Source: Anaerolineales bacterium (lineage in GTDB: Bacteria > Chloroflexota > Anaerolineae > Anaerolineales > UBA4823). From it: a stretch of 64,000 nucleotides of DNA. Location of the stretch: the NCBI GenBank assembly GCA_020060465.1, contig JAGVAD010000024.1, forward strand, positions 62,001 through 126,000. The letters run 5' to 3'. The position numbers and the translations under genes were made by a program. This document shows positions 25,907 through 35,763 of this stretch, piece after piece. Under the pieces are notes generated by a model, which was not told the DNA's origin, did no database searches, and worked only from the letters and a program-made list of their open reading frames with translations. How positions within the stretch are numbered: the stretch's first letter is position 1; each line of letters begins with the position of its first letter.

Positions 25907-27784
25907 TTATGGATTCACCCTGGGTTTGCGGCGATTCGGCAACTGTGTGCCGGGGCCGTACTGATACACATCGGCCCATGGTAAATAGTGAGTAATAAAC
26001 GTATCGGTAAAGAGCACCTGTCCATCGCGGTAAACTGTGCGCGTAACCGTCACATCGGCGCCTTCAGCGGCCCAATCCACCTGTACGATCTCGCCTTCAG
26101 CCAGTTCTGGATTTTCTTCATATACCGGATCAGGCGGTTCGACAATGTTCTGTGGCCCGGTAGTTTCCCACTCCACACGGCGGCCATCGGAAGTCGAATA
26201 GAATTTCCATGTCAGGCTGCGCGAGTTGGGGCGGAAATAAGTTTCCATCAGTAACCAGTATGGTGTGTCGTTCGTGAATTTGAAATCCACCACCGGCACA
26301 AAAACCGTGGCGTCCAGGCCAGCCAGGCGATCATCCCAGCCGTTGGCGGTTTGCTCGTAGTATCCGACGCGGTAAGCGTGGGGGTAACGCTCGACAATGG
26401 GGAAACCGGCAAAGAAAGCGGCGCGGAACAAGGTGGTGCTGACCTGGCACACCCCGCCGCCCACGCCTTTGATCGTGCGCCCGCCATAGATGATCCAGGC
26501 TTCGGCGTAACCCGTGTCCAGGCTGACGTTTCCCATCACGCTGGCCATGGAGAACACCGCGCCGGGCGGCACCAACAATCCGTGGAAGTTCGCCGCAGCC
26601 ATTTCGATATTTTGCAGCCGCTCGGCGGATGAGCCGCGGAAATAGGTGGTGTAGGAGATGATTTGCTCGCGGATGCCAAGTTGTTCCCCCGTGGCCTCAT
26701 TTCCGACTTCTGGTTGCGTGTACACCAGGGGAAGAGAGACCGTGCGTTGCCCGGCGGCGATTTGGGCGTTAATCGTTTTGATCGCCGTGTAAACGTCCAG
26801 ATTACGGCCAACAACCGCGGGTTTGATTAATTCCAACTGGCGGGTATCATCGTTAAAGATAAAACGGGCGTTTTCCGGCTGACGGTTGATGCTGCCAGCC
26901 AGAGAATTCAGATAAGTGTACAAAGCCTCTTCATCCAGCGCGACCTGATACGTTGCGCCGTTCGAATCTTCTACCCGCTGAATAGTCAACATGGCGGCCA
27001 GTTGCTCGCGTGGCACCTCCCATGGGCCAGGGTCGCCGGCCGCAGTTTCTGGCAGGGTCAGGGTCAATGGGGCGCTGAGGATGCGGCGCGCCGCCTCCGC
27101 CTGCTGGCTGGCGTCCAAAATGGCCGGCGGGGTCTCTTGAACCACCAGGGGGATGACCCCATCCGACAGGCTGCGCATCTGTTGTTCCAACGGAGCTAAG
27201 GTTGCGGCGATGTCAATCTGGACCCCAATTTGCCCAGGCACGGCGATCACTTCTAGACCGTTGACGCTGAGCGATGCATCGAGGGTTGGGCGGTTGATCT
27301 GCGCCGCAATTTGCGCCAAATAGTCGCGTGCCAGACGTTCGTCAAAGGTCAACGCCAGGGGCAAATTCTCCCCCGAATGCCAGGCGCCCAACCGCTGCGC
27401 CAGACGCTTGAATGGGTTGCCGCTGCGCCCCACCCGATAAGCTGCCTGGGCGTTGGCTTCGACATCCAGGCTCAGCCCCAATTCTTGCGGGCGAGCCGCC
27501 CAGATATGCTCTTGATACTGAAAGACGATTTTGCCAGTCTGGGGATAGGTGATTCTGGCTGCCAGCAAGACCGCGGCGTCTTTCTCCGTCAAGCCGCTGA
27601 GATCAATCCCTGCAACCGATATGCCAGGATAGATTTTGCTGGCGTAAGATAACCCGCTGCCTAGCAGAAGCGCCAGCGAAAATACGAGGAATAACGCCAA
27701 ACCACCCACTACGGACGCAATCCATTGCAGCAAAAAGGTTGCGTCGGATGGGCGTCTGCGTTGCGTCACAGGATATACGGTCAT
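25907..27784 (-). CDS. VanW family protein with peptidoglycan-binding domains
   Basis: A 625-residue surface protein. After a cytoplasmic stub one membrane helix (WIASVVGGLALFLVFSLALLLG) anchors it. Two repeated peptidoglycan-binding-like domains follow (about 60-380), each beginning like GIDLSGLTEKDAAVLLAARI. The VanW domain spans about 400-540, with AANFHGLLVPPGAVFSMASVMG and KGVGGGVCQVSTTLFRAAFFAG. A C-terminal extension contains WAAEGADVTVTRTVYRDG. VanW proteins accompany vancomycin resistance loci but are widespread cell-wall proteins of unclear reaction. The start is ATG 27784; the longer ORF lacks a signal. Confidence 0.87.
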   Translation of the reverse strand: MTVYPVTQRRRPSDATFLLQWIASVVGGLALFLVFSLALLLGSGLSYASKIYPGISVAGIDLSGLTEKDAAVLLAARITYPQTGKIVFQYQEHIWAARPQELGLSLDVEANAQAAYRVGRSGNPFKRLAQRLGAWHSGENLPLALTFDERLARDYLAQIAAQINRPTLDASLSVNGLEVIAVPGQIGVQIDIAATLAPLEQQMRSLSDGVIPLVVQETPPAILDASQQAEAARRILSAPLTLTLPETAAGDPGPWEVPREQLAAMLTIQRVEDSNGATYQVALDEEALYTYLNSLAGSINRQPENARFIFNDDTRQLELIKPAVVGRNLDVYTAIKTINAQIAAGQRTVSLPLVYTQPEVGNEATGEQLGIREQIISYTTYFRGSSAERLQNIEMAAANFHGLLVPPGAVFSMASVMGNVSLDTGYAEAWIIYGGRTIKGVGGGVCQVSTTLFRAAFFAGFPIVERYPHAYRVGYYEQTANGWDDRLAGLDATVFVPVVDFKFTNDTPYWLLMETYFRPNSRSLTWKFYSTSDGRRVEWETTGPQNIVEPPDPVYEENPELAEGEIVQVDWAAEGADVTVTRTVYRDGQVLFTDTFITHYLPWADVYQYGPGTQLPNRRKPRVNP

Positions 27785-27841
27785 GGCGAGTATTGTACCA
27801 AAGATTAGCTGCCCAAAACTTATTGTTGACCTGCAGTGTAT

Positions 27842-27912
27842 TTGGTCATGAACACACCGCAGGTTTCTGATGAGGGCAACCTGCGGGAGGTTTTGCATCG
27901 TGAATATCAATA
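27842..27912. repeat. Dispersed hairpin repeat, family B copy 1
   Basis: TTTGGTCATGAAC...CCGCAGGTTTCTG...AACCTGCGGGAGGTTTTGCATCGTGAAT. CCGCAGGTT (27857-27865) pairs with AACCTGCGG (27878-27886). The flanks and stem match the copy at 48252-48332. It lies between the divergent VanW and macroglobulin genes. Confidence 0.7.
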
Positions 27913-27929
27913 GGACAAAGCAGGTACGT

Positions 27930-27935
27930 TATAAT
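27930..27935 (+). promoter_or_regulatory. Possible -10 box for the macroglobulin gene
   Basis: TATAAT about 60 bases before the macroglobulin start codon. No good -35 box lies at the usual distance. Confidence 0.35.
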
Positions 27936-27994
27936 TCAACCCATAGACGGAACTACCCACGGATTGGTTTCGTCCTGTGTGCAAAGGAGAAAAC

Positions 27995-30900
27995 ATGCAT
28001 AGCTTCCCAGAGAAACCGCCAGCGCCTCGGTTTCAAACATTGGCGCGATGGGCGCCCTTGCTGTTGATCATCGTTGCAATGGCATGCGCCTTGCCTTTCG
28101 CCAGCAAGCCCACGCCGACCCGCTGGTCGCCTTCGCCGACGCCCAGCCTGCCACCCACCGCAACTCCCACGCCACAGCCTCAACCGCCAGCGTTGGTGGA
28201 AATTGACCCCCCGGTTAACGCCGAATTGCCCCTGAACGGGCCAATTACCCTGTATTTCAATCAGGACATGGATCGCGCCTCGGTGGAAGCCGCGTTGACC
28301 AGCCAGATGGGCGCCGGCCTGGCGTTTACCTGGGTGGACAACTCAACCGTGATTGTATATCTCAGCGCCCCGCTCCAGCCGGATACGCAGCTTAGCTTGA
28401 TGGTCAGCGATAATGTACGCTCCGCGCAGGGCAAACCGCTCTTGCAACCCATCAGCCTGAATTATCGCACAGCCGGCTTTTTGGGGTTATCCTTAAATCT
28501 GCCGGAGAATGGCGCAGTGGATGTTGACCCGACGGCGGCAGTTGTGGCAGCGTTTAACCGCCCCATCGTGGCTTTGGGCGCAGATCCGGCTTCCTTGCCG
28601 CAGGCTTTCAGCCTGGAGCCGGCGGCGCAGGGCCGCGGCGAATGGCTGAACACCAGCACCTACGCCTTTTACCCCTCGCCCTCGCTGGAGGGCGGAAGAC
28701 AATACACGGTGCGCCTCAACCCGGAGTTGAAGAGCGCCGACGGCGGGCCGTTGAAAGGCGAGACATCGTGGAGTTTCACCACCTCTCGCCCGCAGTTGCT
28801 TTCTCTGGAGCCGGTCAGCGAAATCCCCTGGCGGTTAGACGCCCAAGTTGTGCTGCATTTCAACCAGCCCATGGATACTGCCAGCGTCGAAAACAACTTC
28901 AGCCTGCTGGGACCAAACGGCGATGCCGTCCCCGGCAAAGCGAGCTGGAGCGAAGAAGATACAGTTTTCACTTTTACGCCCAACGCTTTGCTGACGCGCG
29001 GCGCAACTTATACTGTGACCCTGAATGGTCAGGCGCAGGGGCGCGGTGGAGCGCCTTTGGGTGAGACCTTCAACGCTTCGGTTATCACCGTCGCGCCGCT
29101 GCAGGTGGTGAACACCGAGCCAGGCGCAGGTGTTCCGCTGGATCCAGCCAACAACCTGGGGCTGTATTTCAGCGCGCCCATACAAGAAAAAGAGGTGTTG
29201 CAACACATTTCTCTGGAACCCGCGGTATCCAACCTGGACTATTATTGGGATGAATCGGTGTACGCATTGCACCTGCGCGGTGCTTTTGCTCCCAATACGA
29301 CTTATACCCTGCGCGTTTCCGGTTTGATGGACGTGTGGGGCGGAGCAATGAGCCAGGATTTCGTGCATACGTTCACCACTTCGTCATTACGACCCAACAT
29401 TAACCTGATCTCCGCCACCTCGACGATCTACCTGACGGCGCAAGACCGCAGTTTACAGGTGCAAGCGGTGAACTTGCCCAGCGTTCCTCTTTCGTTGGGC
29501 GCGCTGCCGCTCAGGGATTTCCTCGCTCTGAACGGGCCGGGTGGCTACGAAATGCAGGATGATCTGCAACGCAGGGAACGCCAGAGCTGGGTGCAAGCGC
29601 TGGATAGTCCCTCCGATCGAATGCAGGTCGCGGAGCTTTACCTCTCGCCAGACCGCGCTCCTTTAAATCCGGGTTTATACTTCCTCAACTTCAATTTTTC
29701 ACAGGCGGCAGATCCCTCTCTAAGAAACATCTACTCTGGGCCATTCCTGCTGGTGGTGAGCAACTTACAATTGACCTTCAAAGCCAGCGCCACGGATGCG
29801 TTGATTTGGGCGGTGGACTTGCGGAATAATTCGCCAGTGGCAAACGCTCCAGTGATTTTGTACAATGAAAAAGGCGACATACTGGCGCAGGGTCAAACTG
29901 ACTCTCAAGGCATTTACCAGGCGACCTATAATCCGCTGGAGAGCGTCTATCAAACGGTTACAGCAGTGGTCGGGCAGCCGGGGGAAGACCTGTTCGGCCT
30001 GGCGCTCTCCTCCTGGACTGCTGGCATCGAACCGTGGGATTTTGGCCTGCGCGGCGGTGGAAACCCGCCCGGCTTGCGGGCTTACTTCTACACCGACCGC
30101 CCCATCTATCGCCCCGGGCAGACGGTCTATTTCCGCGCCATCCTGCGCAACGCCAGCAATGGGCGCTACACCCCGCCAGGGATCGCTCGTTTACCGGTGA
30201 CGATCGGCGGCGACGATGGACGAACACTGGCCGAATTCGAACTGCCCGTCTCTGGCATGGGGACGGCGCACGGACAATTCGTCCTACCCGACGACGCCAC
30301 GCCGGGATACTATTCACTTCACACCTCGCTCGATATGAACTCCTATCTGGGCTTTCAGGTCGCGAACTACCGCAAACCAGAGATCAACTTACAGGTCAGC
30401 TTTACTGAAGAACAGGTCCAGGCTGGCGATAAACTCAAAGCGACGGTTCAGGCGCGCTATTTCTACGACGCCCCAGCCAACAACCTGGAGGCGCATTGGG
30501 CGCTCTACCGGACGCGTGCGTTCTTTGATCTGCCTGGCTTCCGGGTTGGAAAAGAGGACACTTCCTGGTTAGATGCGTTCCGCTATCCGGAGTGGTTTAC
30601 CAACCTGGGTGAGTTGGTGGACGAAGGCCAGGCAAGCACCGATGCGGAGGGTTTATTCTCGCTGGAATTTCCCACCCAGCCAACCGACGAACGCTATCAA
30701 TACTCGCTGGAAGTGACCCTTACTGACGAAAGCGGTTTGCCGGTGTCGGCGCGCAGCAACGCCCTGGTGAACCCCGATGCCTTCTATATTGGCATCCGAC
30801 CAGACGCCTGGGTTGGTCGGGCTGGCGAACAGGCCGGTTTTGACATTCAGGTTGTGGACTGGCAACAGAATCCGACCGAGGCGAGCAGCCTGCGCGCCGA

Positions 30901-33900
30901 GTTTCAGAAGGTTGTGTGGCGGCGCATTGATCCGCCAGCCAGCGAGCCGTATGAATCGCCCAAATTTGAGCCGCAATACACGCCGGCTGGCAGCACAGAT
31001 TTCGCCGCCGATGCGCAAGGCAGAGCGCGGCTGGCGTTCACCCCCACAGAGCCTGGCACCTACCTGCTGGATGTATATCACCTGCAAGCGGCGCAGAGCA
31101 AAGGCGCGCGTTCACAGTTTTTGTTATGGGTGGGCGGCGCAGGTCAGGCAATCTGGCCGAACCTGCCCAATTCGCGCTTGCGCCTGGTTGCCGATCAAGC
31201 CAGTTATCAACCCGGCGACACGGCGCAGGTCTTCATTCCCAATCCTTTCGGGAAGACCGTGCCAGCCTTGCTGACCATTGAGCGCAGCGTGGTAATGAAA
31301 CATGAGATCCTCTCTATCCCCGCCGAGGGTTACAACCTGAGCCTGCCGCTGCCCGCGGATTACGCGCCGAACGTATATCTCTCCGTGACGCTGCTCAGCG
31401 GCGATGAACCAGGCGCGCCGGACTTCCGCCAGGGTTACCTCAACATTCCGGTAGCGCCGCTTGAGCAGATTTTGCAAGTCCGGTTGGTCAGCGAACCGCA
31501 GCGCGCCGCGCCGGGCGACGCGGTGACTTTTGATTTACAGGTGACAGACTCTGCTGGCAATCCAGTGCAGGGAGAATTTTCATTGTCTGTGGTTGACCTG
31601 GCCGTGCTGGCTTTAGCGGAGCCAAATTCGCCAGACATTGTCAGCGCTTTTTACGCCGAACAGCCCATCGGCGTGCGTACCAGCCTGGCGCTGGCGGCTT
31701 ACAACCGACGGCAAATGAACCTGGCCGCCGGGATGGGCGGAGGCGGTGGAGCGGAGGCGCCGCAGGTGGCGCGCGAGAATTTCCCCGATACCGCCTACTG
31801 GAACGCCGAGATCATCACCGACGCGGATGGCCGGGCGCAAGTCCATTTAAACCTGCCGGATACTCTGACTACCTGGCAGGTGGAGACGCGCGGCGTGACG
31901 CAAGATACCCGCGTCGGTCAGGCGCGGACCCAGGTGATCGCCACCAAAGAACTTCTGATACGACCGGTGACGCCGCGCTTTTTCGTGGTGAACGACCACG
32001 CTCAAATTTCAGCCGTAGTGCAGAACAACACCGACCTGGCAATGCGGGTGGAAGTCTCATTGCAATCCAACGGTCTGCTTCTGGACGATGTAAGCCGTCA
32101 GACGCAGCAGGTGGATGTCCCCGCCCGCGGGCGCGCCCGACTGGAATGGTGGGGCGTGGTGCAGGATGTAGCCAGCGTTGACCTGATCTTCTCAGCACAG
32201 AGTGGTTCTTATCAGGATGCTGCCCGTCCAGCTCTGGGCGCTTTGCCGGTGCTGCGTTATATTGCCCCACAAACTTTCCGAACTTCGGGCGTGCTGGACG
32301 CTGCCGGAGAGTTGACCGAGTTGGTCAGCCTGCCGCGCTCTTTCGATGCGCAAAACGGCGAATTGGATATTGAGCTTTCTCCATCGCTGGCGGCGGCGAT
32401 GAGCAAGTCGCTGGATGCGCTGGAGACCCAACCCTACGAAAGCGCAGAGCAAACATTGTCCAGCTTTTTGCCCAATCTGGAAACTTACCGTACCTTGCAA
32501 ACCTTTGGCATTGAGGATCCAGGGTTGAAGAGCCGTCTGGATCGCACACTTAATCAGGGCTTGCTGCGCTTGCTGGCGCGCCAGAATTACGACGGCGGTT
32601 GGGGCTGGTGGAAAGGCGAAGAGAGCGACGCCTACGTCACTTCCTATGTACTTTTTGGCTTGCTGCGCACCCGCCAGGCGGGGATCACAGTCAGCCAGGA
32701 TACAATCCAGCGCGCCATAGATTACCTGAAAGAAGCTAAGCCGCAAAGCTCTGATGGTGGACAACCCTTACAACCCTGGCAATGGGATCGTTTGGCGTTC
32801 CAGGAATATGTCTTGAGCGAGGCCGACGCAGGAGACGCAGAGGCAATCGCCCAATTGATTCAGGAGCGTGACCAGCTCAGCCCGTGGGCGCAGGCGCTCT
32901 TAGCCCTGGCGTTACAGCGCCAACAACCAGGCGCGAGTGAAGCGCAAACCATCCTGTCGGATTTGCAGTCTAATGCGGTGCGTTCTGCCACTGGCGCGTA
33001 TTGGGAAATGCGTCAGGATGAGAGCGCTTTATTGGCCGCGGGCATGAACATGCAAACCAATCTATCTAACAGCGCCATTGTCTTGTTTGCTCTGGCGCAG
33101 CGCGACCCCGGCTCACCACTGGTTGCGGATGCAGTGCGCTATCTGATGGCAAACCGCAGCGCCGACGGCGGCTGGGCGTCCACCTACTCCGCCGCCTGGA
33201 CGTTGCTTGCCCTGAACGAGGTCATCCAGGGCACCGGCGAATTGGCGGGTAATTTTACTTTCGACGCTGCGTTGAACGGCAATGTGATCGCCCAGGGAAA
33301 AGCCGCCCAAGCGCAACAAATTACACCCGTGATTGCCCAGGCGCCGCTGAATCGGCTCTACCCGGATTATCCAAATCCGCTGACCATCCGGCGAGACGGA
33401 GGCGCGGGGCGTCTCTACTATGCGGTTGGATTACAGGTCAGCCGTCCAGTTGAAGAAGTTACGCCGCTGTCGCAAGGGATGAGCCTTGAGCGCTCCGTTT
33501 ATCCATTCGGCGAGACCTGCGCCCCAGAGCCTTGCAAACCGATTCAATCCGCAAAAGCCGGACAAAAGGTCACTGTACGATTGACGCTCACTGCGCCGCA
33601 CGATCTATACTATCTGGCAGTATCGGATTACATCCCTGCTGGCGCAGAGATTTTGGACACACGCCTGCAAACCAGTCAGCTTGGCCTGGATGCTGAACCA
33701 GAGCTGCAAACCATCTATGATCCGCGCCGGCCATATAGCCGAGGTTGGGGCTGGTGGCTATTCAATGCACCGCAAATCTACGACGATCACATTTCATGGA
33801 CCATCCGTCATCTACCGGCGGGGACATACGAACTTACCTATACGCTGGTGCTGCTCCAGCCCGGCGAATATCGCGCCCTGCCCGCCCGCGCCTGGCAGCT

Positions 33901-33958
33901 CTACTTCCCAGAGGTGCAGGCCAACAGCGCCGGTTCGGTGTTCGAGATTCGCCCTTAA
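27995..33958 (+). CDS. Giant alpha-2-macroglobulin-family lipoprotein lacking the thioester cysteine
   Basis: A 1987-residue surface protein. The signal LLLIIVAMACALPF predicts a lipoprotein, followed by a Pro/Thr linker. Then come several Big/Ig-like modules (residues about 65-480, repeats of the type FNQPMDTASVENNF and AGFLGLSLNLPENGAVDV) and macroglobulin domains (YFYTDRPIYRPGQTVYFRAILR). Next is the MG7/A2M core (ELLIRPVTPRFFVVNDHAQI) and the thioester-type helical domain. There the usual PYGCxEQT thioester motif reads PYESAEQTLSSFLP, with Ser1483 in place of the reactive cysteine. Bacterial relatives trap or inhibit proteases, and cysteine-free members such as MagD also exist. Start ATG 27995 has AAAGGAGA. 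It is single-gene and follows its own promoter region. Confidence 0.9.
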   Translation: MHSFPEKPPAPRFQTLARWAPLLLIIVAMACALPFASKPTPTRWSPSPTPSLPPTATPTPQPQPPALVEIDPPVNAELPLNGPITLYFNQDMDRASVEAALTSQMGAGLAFTWVDNSTVIVYLSAPLQPDTQLSLMVSDNVRSAQGKPLLQPISLNYRTAGFLGLSLNLPENGAVDVDPTAAVVAAFNRPIVALGADPASLPQAFSLEPAAQGRGEWLNTSTYAFYPSPSLEGGRQYTVRLNPELKSADGGPLKGETSWSFTTSRPQLLSLEPVSEIPWRLDAQVVLHFNQPMDTASVENNFSLLGPNGDAVPGKASWSEEDTVFTFTPNALLTRGATYTVTLNGQAQGRGGAPLGETFNASVITVAPLQVVNTEPGAGVPLDPANNLGLYFSAPIQEKEVLQHISLEPAVSNLDYYWDESVYALHLRGAFAPNTTYTLRVSGLMDVWGGAMSQDFVHTFTTSSLRPNINLISATSTIYLTAQDRSLQVQAVNLPSVPLSLGALPLRDFLALNGPGGYEMQDDLQRRERQSWVQALDSPSDRMQVAELYLSPDRAPLNPGLYFLNFNFSQAADPSLRNIYSGPFLLVVSNLQLTFKASATDALIWAVDLRNNSPVANAPVILYNEKGDILAQGQTDSQGIYQATYNPLESVYQTVTAVVGQPGEDLFGLALSSWTAGIEPWDFGLRGGGNPPGLRAYFYTDRPIYRPGQTVYFRAILRNASNGRYTPPGIARLPVTIGGDDGRTLAEFELPVSGMGTAHGQFVLPDDATPGYYSLHTSLDMNSYLGFQVANYRKPEINLQVSFTEEQVQAGDKLKATVQARYFYDAPANNLEAHWALYRTRAFFDLPGFRVGKEDTSWLDAFRYPEWFTNLGELVDEGQASTDAEGLFSLEFPTQPTDERYQYSLEVTLTDESGLPVSARSNALVNPDAFYIGIRPDAWVGRAGEQAGFDIQVVDWQQNPTEASSLRAEFQKVVWRRIDPPASEPYESPKFEPQYTPAGSTDFAADAQGRARLAFTPTEPGTYLLDVYHLQAAQSKGARSQFLLWVGGAGQAIWPNLPNSRLRLVADQASYQPGDTAQVFIPNPFGKTVPALLTIERSVVMKHEILSIPAEGYNLSLPLPADYAPNVYLSVTLLSGDEPGAPDFRQGYLNIPVAPLEQILQVRLVSEPQRAAPGDAVTFDLQVTDSAGNPVQGEFSLSVVDLAVLALAEPNSPDIVSAFYAEQPIGVRTSLALAAYNRRQMNLAAGMGGGGGAEAPQVARENFPDTAYWNAEIITDADGRAQVHLNLPDTLTTWQVETRGVTQDTRVGQARTQVIATKELLIRPVTPRFFVVNDHAQISAVVQNNTDLAMRVEVSLQSNGLLLDDVSRQTQQVDVPARGRARLEWWGVVQDVASVDLIFSAQSGSYQDAARPALGALPVLRYIAPQTFRTSGVLDAAGELTELVSLPRSFDAQNGELDIELSPSLAAAMSKSLDALETQPYESAEQTLSSFLPNLETYRTLQTFGIEDPGLKSRLDRTLNQGLLRLLARQNYDGGWGWWKGEESDAYVTSYVLFGLLRTRQAGITVSQDTIQRAIDYLKEAKPQSSDGGQPLQPWQWDRLAFQEYVLSEADAGDAEAIAQLIQERDQLSPWAQALLALALQRQQPGASEAQTILSDLQSNAVRSATGAYWEMRQDESALLAAGMNMQTNLSNSAIVLFALAQRDPGSPLVADAVRYLMANRSADGGWASTYSAAWTLLALNEVIQGTGELAGNFTFDAALNGNVIAQGKAAQAQQITPVIAQAPLNRLYPDYPNPLTIRRDGGAGRLYYAVGLQVSRPVEEVTPLSQGMSLERSVYPFGETCAPEPCKPIQSAKAGQKVTVRLTLTAPHDLYYLAVSDYIPAGAEILDTRLQTSQLGLDAEPELQTIYDPRRPYSRGWGWWLFNAPQIYDDHISWTIRHLPAGTYELTYTLVLLQPGEYRALPARAWQLYFPEVQANSAGSVFEIRP

Positions 33959-34045
33959 CAGTCAGTCAATGATGATGGCTCGATGCCCTGGCGTCTCTGC
34001 GTTAAATTGGCGGCTGAAGGTAAAAATCTGAGTGATATTTTGTGA

Positions 34046-34076
34046 CCCTCCCGCAGATTCCAAATCTGCGGGAGGG
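34046..34076. terminator. Bidirectional hairpin terminator
   Basis: CCCTCCCGCAGATT and its exact complement form a 14-bp stem with a 3-base loop, followed by TTTG. It lies between the converging macroglobulin and FAD-oxidase genes and could serve both. Its CCGCAG core resembles family B repeats. Confidence 0.75.
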
Positions 34077-34099
34077 TTTGTAAATTGCCTCCGCGCGCC

Positions 34100-35440
34100 T
34101 CAGTCGGAGATACGGCGCTCGTATGCCCAATCTTCTAATTGTAGGTAGCCTCGCAGCGCATAGGCGACCACGCTGCGCAGGGGTTCGGGCGGCCACGGGA
34201 TGACCCAATTTCTGACAAAAGGGCTATCCACCAGCTCGCTCTTTCGCTCCAGCAGCATATCGCGCAGCGTTTGGGCGTTGAGGTGGCTCATTGAAACGCC
34301 ATGCCCAATACAACCCAGGCTGTACACGGCTCGTCGGTCGTCGCCGATGTAACCCATGGCTGGGGTCAGGTCAACCGTCACTGAAAAGGGGCCGCCCCAG
34401 CGATGCGTGATGCGCACCTCGCTCAAAGACGGGAATAAAAAGCGGATATGCTCCTCTAAATGGCGCCAGGCAGCCTCGTTTCGGTCGGCGTTCAAGTCGT
34501 TGGCAAAGCTCAGCCCCACCGGACCGCCGCCCATCACCAGGCGGTTATCGGGTGTCAGGCGGTAGTAATGGATGAGATTGCGCGCATCTTCGATGCCTTC
34601 ACGACCCTGCCAACCGATGGGTTGAAGTTGTTCAGGGTTGAGCGGTTCGGTGGCTACCATATAGGTGAAAGCGGGGATCTGCTTGCGACGCAAGACAGGA
34701 AACAGGTGAGAGTAAGCATTTGTAGCGAAGACGAGTTTTTCGCTGCGTAAATTTCCGTTGGGTGTTTTTAGATGAAATTTAGGTCTGGTCGTGATTTCTA
34801 AAACCGGGGTGTTTTCATACACCTCCACGCCCAGGCGCAGAATCAGTTGACGTTCGGCGCGCGCCAGCCTGGCAGGGTTCACCAATACCAGCCGCGGTTC
34901 CCAAAGCGCGCCCAGGTAGCGCGGGGAATTGACGCGGGCGCGGACTTCTTCCTGGCTGATCCAGAAGATGTCATCAAAGCCGAAGGCATTCATCCTTTCT
35001 ACATCGCGCTGGAGACGGCGGACATAGCCTTCAGTCGTCGCTGTGCGCAAGAAACCAGGGCGGATGCGGTCGCAGTCTAGGTTTTCGCGCTGGATGAAAG
35101 CGTCCAATTCGTCCACGGCGCGCATCATATAGCGATGGGCGGCTTTGAATCTCTCTACACCCATCAGCGTTGGGGCGACGTCAAAACCCAACCCCACAAC
35201 GGTCATGGCAAAAGAACCGTTGCGACCGCTGGCGCCGTAGCCGACGGTCATCGCTTCAAGCACCGCCACCCGTAAGGCAGGTTCAGCGCGCTTCAACTCA
35301 TAAGCCGTCATCAGACCGGTAAACCCCCCGCCGATGACGGCTATATCCACCTCTCGCTCGCCCTGCAAAGATGGCATGGGCGCATAGTCGCCATAGGTGG
35401 CGAGCCACAAAGATAAAGGTGATTCTGGCAATGGTTTCAT
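34100..35440 (-). CDS. FAD-dependent amine/amino-acid oxidase (DAO family)
   Basis: A 446-residue flavoprotein. The Rossmann FAD motif is [24 protein letters not shown] near residue 30, with [18 protein letters not shown] at the second FAD contact. The C-terminus has [23 protein letters not shown] and [24 protein letters not shown]. The closest general pattern is gamma-glutamylputrescine oxidase-like or glycine oxidase-like enzymes that oxidise secondary or primary amines. The substrate cannot be fixed. GGGAGGG precedes ATG 35440. It is divergent from the IclR-led catabolic genes, from which a 323-base gap separates it. Confidence 0.85.
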   Translation of the reverse strand: MKPLPESPLSLWLATYGDYAPMPSLQGEREVDIAVIGGGFTGLMTAYELKRAEPALRVAVLEAMTVGYGASGRNGSFAMTVVGLGFDVAPTLMGVERFKAAHRYMMRAVDELDAFIQRENLDCDRIRPGFLRTATTEGYVRRLQRDVERMNAFGFDDIFWISQEEVRARVNSPRYLGALWEPRLVLVNPARLARAERQLILRLGVEVYENTPVLEITTRPKFHLKTPNGNLRSEKLVFATNAYSHLFPVLRRKQIPAFTYMVATEPLNPEQLQPIGWQGREGIEDARNLIHYYRLTPDNRLVMGGGPVGLSFANDLNADRNEAAWRHLEEHIRFLFPSLSEVRITHRWGGPFSVTVDLTPAMGYIGDDRRAVYSLGCIGHGVSMSHLNAQTLRDMLLERKSELVDSPFVRNWVIPWPPEPLRSVVAYALRGYLQLEDWAYERRISD

Positions 35441-35518
35441 GTTCCCTCCCGCATAGTTATTATAAACTCCAAATTAAGCAATTTGTGGCTCAAACGAGCG
35501 ATCTGACGGTTTGCAAAA

Positions 35519-35618
35519 TGTCATTGCGAAGAAGCGCAGCGACTGAAGCAATCCCCTGCCAAAGTCGTTTTCTGGCTGTCGGAAGATTGCTTGGGGGTAA
35601 AAATGCCCTTGCAATGAC
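35519..35618. repeat. MITE-like palindromic element
   Basis: Starts TGTCATTGCGAAGAAGCGCAGCGACTGAAGCAATC and ends AGATTGCTTGGGGG...GCAATGAC, so the ends are inverted copies of TCATTGC and AGCAATC. This is the recognisable TGTCATTGCGAGGAGC type of dispersed palindrome found in many unrelated bacterial genomes. No transposase. The rest of the 35441-35763 gap holds the IclR promoter. Confidence 0.8.
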
Positions 35619-35718
35619 GTCGCTCCGTGGAGGGGTAAAACTGCCTGGTGGCTAGTGGCTCAAATTTCAATCCCATTGGTCATCAACAAATTAGCAGGCG
35701 CGCCTGGCGTTTTTGCAG

Positions 35719-35747
35719 TTGCATAGAAATATTGATCATGATATAAT
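35719..35747 (+). promoter_or_regulatory. Sigma-70 promoter before the IclR regulator
   Basis: TTGCAT (35719-35724) and TATAAT (35742-35747) with a 17-base spacer and an extended TGA. The start point would be about 10 bases from the iclR start codon, so the leader is very short. Confidence 0.75.
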
Positions 35748-35753
35748 TGCATA
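35719..35753 (+). promoter_or_regulatory. Candidate operator: direct repeats TTGCATA around the promoter
   Basis: TTGCATA occurs at 35719-35725 and again at 35747-35753, 28 bases apart, with the palindrome ATCATGAT between them. The repeats overlap the -35 box and the edge of the -10 box, as expected of an autoregulatory site. Whether IclR binds here is inference. Confidence 0.4.
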
Positions 35754-35763
35754 AAATAAACCG

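Noticed and set aside
32192-32764. 190-residue minus-strand ORF inside the macroglobulin gene
   Set aside because: Antisense shadow of a clear coding sequence, with no domain or ribosome site.
35519-35618. Insertion sequence remnant
   Set aside because: No transposase fragment is present. The sequence is the well-known short TGTCATTGCGA-type palindrome, so it was listed as a repeat.
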